A DNA stretch of 64,000 nt from Nereocystis luetkeana (taxonomy: Eukaryota > Sar > Phaeophyceae > Laminariales > Laminariaceae). Positions 49,501 through 58,500 of this stretch are shown here, piece by piece. The first letter of the stretch is position 1. Each line of letters opens with the position of its first letter. The stretch spans positions 5,465,049 to 5,529,048 of the forward strand of contig JARUPZ010000002.1 in assembly GCA_031213475.1 (NCBI GenBank). Reading direction: 5' to 3'. The notes under the pieces are model-generated. The model searched no databases. It was not told the DNA's origin and saw nothing but the letters and a program-made list of their open reading frames with translations. The position numbers and the translations under genes are program-made.

Positions 49501-52500
49501 GTCGTTGGTGCGCGCGCGTGTTTTGGCCGCACGAAAAATCAGGCTTGGTGACGGAGACGATGCAGGCTCACCGCGCCTGCACCTCCCGAACGCGAGTGTG
49601 GAGGAACTGCAGACACGGGGTGGGGGCAGACGTGAGGGGTGTCAACAACTACTTCGGACCAGAGGTATTACACCGCCGGAGGAGTCGCTCGGACCCCCCG
49701 TTTAACCGCGCTACCGCCGCTCTCGCGCCTTGTGCGTTGTTTTAAAGCGAGGCGTTTGATTGATCCTTAGGTGTCGCTCGCGGGATTGGGGATTTTTTGT
49801 TGTTGTGATTTTTGTTTGTCGTGAGCGGTGCTTGTTCTTGCGCCGTGTGCGTTGTCCACGCCGAGGGGTTTGATTGATGCACTTACGAGGTGTCGTCGCT
49901 CGCGGAATTGGGGGGGCTCTGTCCGTTGGAGCCGTGCTTGGTTTTGATCGGGCGGGCGTGGAGGTTGCCATCGAACGGAAGCACAGTGAGTGGTCCTGCC
50001 GACGGATGCCTGCGCGTCTTGCCGCAGGCGTTGCTATCTTTGGCTTTTACGCGTGCTTTCACCGCCGACGCCCGGTCGTTGGTTGTGTGAGTCGTGTGGG
50101 TTGTGGGTCTATGCTGCACGGTAGCTGCAGCTGACCCGGTTCATAGCAGCCCGATTCGAAGGGGTGGCGGCGCTCCCACACCTTCACGGGTAAGCGCTGC
50201 TGCTGTGGAACGCCGGCAGTGTCTGTTACCGAACCTCTATCAAGGAGGGGAGCGTGCGTTGTTCGGGGGTAAGGGGGCGCGTTGTTGACCCGATCGTTGC
50301 GTGAATCTGATCATCCGCGCATCCGTTCGGTCCTCTGCGGCCCGTTGGCGCGTGCTGTAGCCCCATCTTGTACCGAAGCCAGTGCCCAGTGCCGTTTTCG
50401 TGCGGTGCGGTAGGTTCATTTAGCTTACTGCTGTTGTGTCTCCCCCCATGTTGTTGTTTTTGTTTTTTATACCGCCATGTCGACGTTCAATGTCCTGTTC
50501 GCTTCATTTTACTGGCAGACGGCCTTTTACTTCGCGTGGATGAACTTCTACCTTCGATGGCTGCTGGTTCCTGGCATCGCCGGCTTTTTGGTATCGGTCC
50601 ACAAGGTGAAGCGCAGACTCACCTCGCTGTCTCTGGACAAAAAAAGCGAGCGCGAGCAGGTAGCGCCGTCCGCCTGTGAGAGTACATAGGATGAAATCCA
50701 GCCCCTGGATGAGACGGGATTCGGATCTCATGACGGTAAATATAGCAGAATGTGCCGAAGCAGCGGCAGCATTTCCTTTGACACAGCTTACCCGTAGAAC
50801 CAAATACGGGATTCGTGATAACGGGGCACTACTTTCTGTAGTACAGGGATACGCATCTTCCTGGGCACGGCACTATGTGGGCTTGAGGGTGGCGGTTTCG
50901 CGTCGATATTCCCCAAGCGTGAAAACACAGTCCGACAACAGCACAGCACACCTGATATGCTGTAGGTAGTCCACACCAATCGGTGCGATCCGCAGCCCCT
51001 CCACTTGTCACTATCGGTTTCACACCTCGCGTAGATCATCTACAGATAGACCATCTACAGGTAGATCATCTACAGATCATCTAAATCCTAGCCTTCCGTT
51101 ATGATATGCTGTGGCCGATCTGTGTAGTACAGATCCAACCCAGGAAACCTGCGCTAATAGATCATGCGGATTATGCCGGTCCCAGCCGACATGAGCTAAG
51201 CCATACAAGATCGGGAATGTTTCTGCCTTGACAAACCTCGTGTAGATCATGGAGTGGGAATCGATGGTCTGTTCGAGCTTCGAACAGTTTGACCGTAGGT
51301 GGTACACTGTTTATATAGGGTTGGATGCGTGCGCAGGTGTACAAGCGTGCGCGGTGCACGTCCCGATACAAGTCGCCTGAAAGGCGGGCAAAAGACCCGC
51401 CCGGTCCTAGTGTAGTTGGCGAGGGCGCTCGGAGTCAAGCCACCGACCCGCTCATTGCTGCATTCAATATTGTTTTTTGACGAACGGAAATCTTTCTTCT
51501 CGGAGTCAAGCCATCGACCCGATCCCGTTTAGCACTGCATTCGAGTTACCTCAGTACCTGGTATTGCGTTGACGAATTCTTGATCTAGTGTTCAACAGAC
51601 CGATCCGTTTTTGATCCTACCTAGTGATGACGATCCGCCGCTCTCTCCTGCCCCCGAGACAGTATCTGACGCACCGCGAGACGGACAACCACCGCTGGAC
51701 TCCGCTGTACGCCGTGGTTGTGGTGCTGTGGGCGGGTTTGTTCCAGAAGTACTGGAAGAGGACCCGGGCAGAGTGGTGAGAACGCGCGGGAGGGGTGGGT
51801 GCGGTTTGCGGTGCGTTCAGTGGGGCCGGCCGACCGCCGGCCGGCTCGACCAATTTCAGCGAGTTGAATCGGTATTTCGAGCAAACGGTGGTCCCCACGA
51901 AGCACAACCGCGTTTAGGAGGCATCATAGAGAGTTTTCGAGGTGTTCAGGCGAGGCGCGCAGGGTGCGGAGACCTCTGGGCTTGGTTTGATTTGCTGGCA
52001 AGATTTTCGTCGTGTATCCGCTGGACCACCCCGACCAAGCTTTTACCTGTCAACGTGCGGCACCGATCGCGCTGTGTTCAGCTATTAATAGCGCGCGCCG
52101 TCCCTGCGAAAAGTGATTGCTCCTTGGTGGGCGGTCCTGACGCGCCGTAAAGGCGACGGTCCGAAGACCTAAGGCAACAGACGTGGGCATTGTTGTGGCC
52201 GCTTGTTGTTCATTGCGCCCACGCCCACCGGTGACGAGAGTGATATCCGCATGCGCCCTCTTGCTGCTTGTTCCGCCTCTTCAGGGCTTGGAAGTTCGGG
52301 ACAGCACTCGTGAGCGACGACCAGCAGATGCGGCCAGAATTCGAGGGGGAGGAGAGAATTTCTCCCGTGACAGGAGAGAAGGAGAGGTGGGCTGGGGGTC
52401 CTCGATTGTTCGCTTTTGCTCTCACACGGGATACGTGTATACATGATGTGTATTTTTGCTATGGTGGGGCTCTTGTGTGGTGCCGACGGGGTGCTTACGC

Positions 52501-55500
52501 GCAAGCCACCGCGTGGCACCTACGCGAGTGGTTGCATCCTCTCTTGCCGTTTTCTGGCTGACGACTATTACGGGGGACCATAGTTAATAGGACCAAATAT
52601 TGTCAGTAATAATGGTTAACTATATAGTTTTTTATGTATACCATAGGTCCTATTAACTATGGTCTCCCGTAGTAGTGGGTTAGCACTGCTTCAGCACTGT
52701 TGGTACCGCACGACTCACGAAGAACCTGCAATAATCGAGAGCTTCGCTGTTCGTTGGGGATAGCGCGAAATAGCGCTGTCTCTCGGCCGCGACGATACCG
52801 GGTGCGACCTGCTCGTACCGTATGACTGCGGTTGGCCGCGTTCGTTTTAATGTGATGAAACCTGACTCGGCTCTTGAACGCGACTCTCTCGCTTGGACGC
52901 CGTTCGTTTGTGTGAGCCCTTGGACGCGCTGTGGGCTGCCACTCTCGCACGACGGAAGGGATCGATTGCTCGAGGTTTTTCGTGCTCGCGTTTTGGGTTG
53001 CCTACACGCCTTTCGTTTTCTGCTGTCGTCAACAGAGGGAGACTCCTCTCCTCGACTTTGGAAGCGAAGCGCGGGACTTGCCTAACGCATTTTTTTTGTC
53101 GGGCAGCCTCATATCATGATTGTTTGCCCTTGCCACGCCAACCTAAACAAAATGAATTGAACGTAACGCAACGCAATGCAGGTATTACCCGACGCGTAAG
53201 CGTCTGGTGCGGTACTGCGAGAGCGTGCTGGTAACTGGGGCCATGCTGGCCGTCGCGCTCTTGTTCATGATTTGCTCCCTCAACCTTCAGGTGAAGGCCA
53301 CGAGTAGCTTTCTGTTTAGTAAATGAAGTCTGAGATAAAAAAAAAAGTCAGCGACTCCGGTCCACGCTTTGCCGATGCTTATGCAGATGATATGAATGAC
53401 ATCAATATAGGGGGAAAGAAGGCGTATGATTTGAGGGGGGGCGCGGGTATAATGGTTGACCAAGAAATTTCTGCATTTCGCTCTAAAACTAGAGGTAAAT
53501 ACTGATTTTCCCTAAAAGGGACACGATGTAGGTACCCGCGTTTTTTCGTTTCTCCCCATTTTTGTACTGGGGGGTCGTTTCGTCGAAAGGCGATTTCGCT
53601 TTTCTCGAACGGCGAGAGTGGTGCAACTTGCTGCTGTAAATGCAGACCTCTGGGCGGATGGCACCACGCGTCAACACCCACATCGCTCAGAAACAGAGGG
53701 CTGCTCTACTCGAAACAATTGCACGCACAGCTTCTGTAGTAGCTGATCGAGCGGTATCCATAACGCCTCGGCTGCATTGCTGATGAGGGAAGGACGGCTG
53801 TCACGCGGCAAACATCGCTCGTTTCTTATCGCGTCCGCAAGGAACTTTGAACTGCCCATAGTGGCCACACGAGGATGAGGCGCCTCGAGCACTTGACCAG
53901 GATCAATGTGGGGCACTCGTCGTGTGGGCGGTGCTTCTGAAAGCCAAGGGGCTGCAGCAGCAGTATCAGCAACAGCAACAGCTCAGAGAGGCATACGTTC
54001 GTGCAGGGCTTATTTCTGACGAGGACGCAGGCTTGGCCGGGTCGAAGGGGATCGCTCCGTCCGCGACTGATTCGTCTATTTGCTTCGCGTACTGCGACAC
54101 GCCTCCCTTCTATGATATATCTCGTGTACGCGCTGCATTTGGTCGTTTGATCGGTCTTTGCGATTGCGCTCCCGCCCCCCACCCCCCCCAGGGCTACATG
54201 GTGCTGGAGGACGGTGATTTTGTCACGCCGATCGAAGGCTGGTTCTTCATGCCGTCGCTGTCGAAATACGCCGAGAAGGGAGGGGTGAGTGAGAGACGTG
54301 ACACAACCGTCAGCCGTACATGATGTTTGAGTTTTTTTTACGAAGGATTGCTGGATGTTGTACAACTAGGACAAGGGCTTGTTGCCGTCTGCGCAAGCAC
54401 GTCACCCCTTTTCCCGGTGTTTTTTGTTTTGTTTGTCAAAACAGTTGTTAACGAGCCTTCGGACCTTTTGAGTTCGACATGGACCGGCCTCGGTTGCCAA
54501 GGCCCATCGCAGTAACACGGTTGTGGAGGAATTTATTTTTGTTGTGTTTCGCTCTCTATTGGAAGCTTGCCACCTGTCGTTTTGTGCTGATAATCTGCAA
54601 GATGTGGAAGCACACACAGCAGAAAAGGCATCGTAGATCAGGCAGTGGCACGTTCGGATGCCGGCGGTCACCCTCATGTTTTTGTTTCTGCTGTTGGAAC
54701 CGACGAATGTGACCAGCGCTTGACCTTTCCCTCGCTCCCTCCCGACGTTCCGGTCTTCTTATGCGGGAAAGGTATTTGACTCCAAGGGCTACTACGCCGG
54801 CTACGTCCCGGCGAGCTTAGGGGCTACAATCGTGCACGTGATTTTCATCCAAGCGTGGAACAAAATTTACCGAAAAGTGGCCACTCGCCTCACTGAGAGG
54901 GAAAACCACCGCACCGAGGAGGTACGAGGTGTCACCCATGACTCCCTCTGCGTGAGGAGTCCTCCACGGATTGACTTGTCTTGGCCGACGGTTAATGGCG
55001 AGGGTTCTGTCCTGCTGTTCGGCTGACATCAAACGATACTAGACGCTAGCCGGCATGGTGCAGCTGACTCTTGGTATGGAAAAGTTAGACTGCTTTGATC
55101 CTTTGTTCGTGTATACGGTCGCACGCGGTGTTTAGTGTCCAGTTTGTACGTTATGTACCGGAACTAACCTCCGGGTACCACGCGATAGGTGCCCTTATTG
55201 TTCCGTCGGTTGCTCGCTCGACCTGCTCCTTTCCTCACCCGTCACGCTTGTCGCTGTTTCCGCTCGTTGTTGGATGTTGATACTTACCACTCTCCGCTTT
55301 TTTGCGTTTTTTTTCTTATCCGGCTTCCTCTTCGGGCGACAACTGGGGGGCGCGCCAACATCGGTTTCGATGCCAATGCCAATCAAACCTAACACCACCG
55401 TCACCACCACCACCACCTACCACCACCACCACCACCACCACCACCACCACCACCGCCGCCGCCAACATCAACATCAACACCAACACCAACAACAACAACA

Positions 55501-58500
55501 ACTAACGTGAACAATGACAATAACGACGACTACGGAACCACGGACACCGACCCACCCGGGAGAAGGAGTACCAAAACAACCTCATGATCAAGAGGTTTCT
55601 CTTCGAGGCGTTCGACAGTTACATTTCCCTCTTCTACCTCGCCTTCGTTCAGGTACCGTCGCATTCAGTGATGTCAACACCAACTTTTAGTAGGCGGCGG
55701 AATATACTGCTGAACACACAAAATCCCTCCACTAGACGTCCAAATCATATATGTTGTATGTATATACGGCGGGAGGTTCTTTTGTGGGGTGAATGAACAC
55801 TGGTTCTCGTTTAGAGTGTTTGTTTTTTCGAGGTTTCTGAAAGACAAACGCTCTATTATTCCCCCTACGCCGCGATCGCAGGACCTTTAGCTATCGCACG
55901 GGTCACCTCGTGGTGCTTGTATCATAGACGTACGTACGAGTAGCTTGCGGCGGTACACGTTGGATGCATTGCGTAAAGGCTCCGTGGCCTACCAACGTGC
56001 ACTGAACACGCGTTCTACAAGAAGTCGGGCGATTGTGGCGGCTGATTTGTCACTAATCGCGCACAACACAGCATACAACAAGACGCCGACGGTGTCATGC
56101 GGCGTGTCCTACAGCTATATATTTATAATACGCTGCCAGGATAAGAAAGCTAGAGCAAACCGCTCTCAATACGTAAAAGGTCGGCAGACGGCTTCTCGGC
56201 GCTGCGCACGCGATTCGTCACGGATCCACCGCCTCCCTTCCCGTCATCGTGCGCGGTCGGTTGGTGTTGTTCGACGGAATGCAGACGGTCGCATCAAGCG
56301 AGAGAGGGCCAGGCAGGTCGGTTCAAAGGAAGGAGGTGCACGTATTTGCATGTCATTACTGAGACCTTCTATTTCAGCTTTGAAGCCGACATCTCTTGTA
56401 GTTGGTCAGGCACGTCCCCTTATCGTTTTCTGTCCTCCGTCATTCCGTACGCGTGGTGGGACCCCGTCGGACTTCGTTGGCGTGCTACGGTGCCCGAATT
56501 ACCTCCAACGATCTCCCGCCGCCATTGACTGACTGACTCGTCGCTCCTTTTGGCTCTCCCCCTTTTTTGCCGCGAGCAGTTCGATATGTTCAAGCTTCGG
56601 AACGAGCTTATCTCCCTCTTCACGGTGGACTCCATCAGGCGCGTCTTGACAGAGTGTATCGTGCCCTTGATCATGCAGGTGCGTTGATCGAGCGGACGAC
56701 GGGCGCGTCGATCGGCTGGCCGTGTTGTATCTGGTCGTCCCGATACAGTATCATCTAGAGTAAGGCGAACGGTGTGTGTTCGAGGAGTCGAAAGCAGTTG
56801 TGATCGATGTGGGAATGCATTAGGCGGTACAATTCAACCTGGGAGTCGCCATTCTCCAAATATCGACGCATTAGACCGTTGCTGCTGTAAATGGGCCGTG
56901 CGAAGCAGGCGCCCCTTCTGGGTTCCCCCCCCCCCCCATCCTCCGCTCAAGGGAATTGATCGTATCTCGTAGTGTTCATGGTAAGGCACGCAAGAGGCAA
57001 TTACATAGTACCCCCATTGCTGTCTCTGGTAGTGGATACACCGGAAAGTAAATTAACTCATTGAAGCTGTCATCCTTATGCAAGTCCGCCTCACAAGCGG
57101 TTCTTACTAGGATGCAGCTCACCCTTCATGCGACTCGCCGGACACCTCACGGCGCTTCGCGCTTTGTGCAAGCAACGTCTGCCTGGTCGGTGAGACCCGA
57201 CGTGCTCCGTCCCGGCAGTGTGGGGATGCGAGGGCCTATGGTCATACGACCACGGCCATGCATGAGATCGAGTACATCTCTCCTATCGAATACACCCTCC
57301 TTCTCATCGGCGCTTCGCGCTCGGTGCGAGCAAAGTCGATGAAAACTGACGTGCTCTGTCCCGGTATTGCAGGGATGTGAGGATCTATGGTCATACGACT
57401 ACGGCCATGCATGATATCGAGTACACCCCCCTCCCCTCATGAGTACACCCCCCCTTCCCTCTGCGCTTCTGGTGGTTTGTTCTCTGCCTGTGGTGTGTTT
57501 TCTCACCGTAGTTTACGTTGTGTGCGACTATGGCTTGATGTGACCTGGGCTCTCCCTTACTCTTGCATGGTTACGCTTGCTCTAAGTCACAAGTGCCTGG
57601 CACCTCCCAAAACACGACTAAAACAGCGCACGTTCCCTTTCCTTAGATAAAAGGGGAGAGAGGGCGTCGGTGGTACCAAGTACCGTCCTCTCGGTACACA
57701 GCTGCTGCCTGACCTCTGCGTCTCGTGTCTCGTCAATGGGGAACTGTGCGCCCCTGCTTAATAACCGCAGATGCTTCGAGGTGCCGATGTAGATACACGG
57801 TGAATGGTTCAAGGGGAATGGCTTGCGACTTGTTACTCTTCCAAGCGTGCAGCCGTGCTTGAGAACGGCAGATGTTTCGTGGTCCTGTTACGGGGTAAAT
57901 AGTTTCAGGGGAAAAGGCTTTCGGCCTGTTCCCTCTTGCGACTCCCTTCGCTTTTGCGCCCGAGACTACTCTCGGTGTGGGCCTTGTTCAGCCGTCTTTT
58001 TTTTGTATTTTGTTGCACCGGTATTATCCTTTCTAGGGCAAACTGCAGTCTCGTTTTGGGGATAAACCAGTCAAAGTTTAAGTAAGCTGTCCCCCAAACG
58101 GGACTGCAGTCCGAAAAGGGTCAAGGGCTTTCATAGGCGGAAGGTGCTGGCATTCAAAATTTTAAGCGCAGGTACGAACAGAGGGCGGAGAAAATAACCC
58201 GCTGGACATCTCCAGCGTGTTATTAGTAGCAGTAAGGGAAGCTATCCCGTCTTGACGCGAAGGCGTGACATCGTCTCGGTTTAGGTTGTCGACGAGCAAG
58301 GATGTCGTACAAGTTAGCTCCTAATAGACACCAAGCTCAACCGTAGGGGCCCATTTCGAGCTGGCTGAAGCCGGTTCCACGACCGAGGTGCTACGACCGG
58401 CAACCGACATTCGTGTTTACATTCTTCTCAATTTTATTGAAATCACCCAACGCACACGCCTTTGACGACAGTTGAAAATACCCCGCTGCGCAAGTTCCTA

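Noticed and set aside
53901-54191. Extended anoctamin exon 10 with a Gln-rich stretch
   Set aside because: The frame is open, but the short exon gives SLNLQGYM, the expected family sequence; the extension has no counterpart.
56346-56528. Additional anoctamin exon before 56580
   Set aside because: The reading frame has no family similarity and the exons on either side already join in phase 0.
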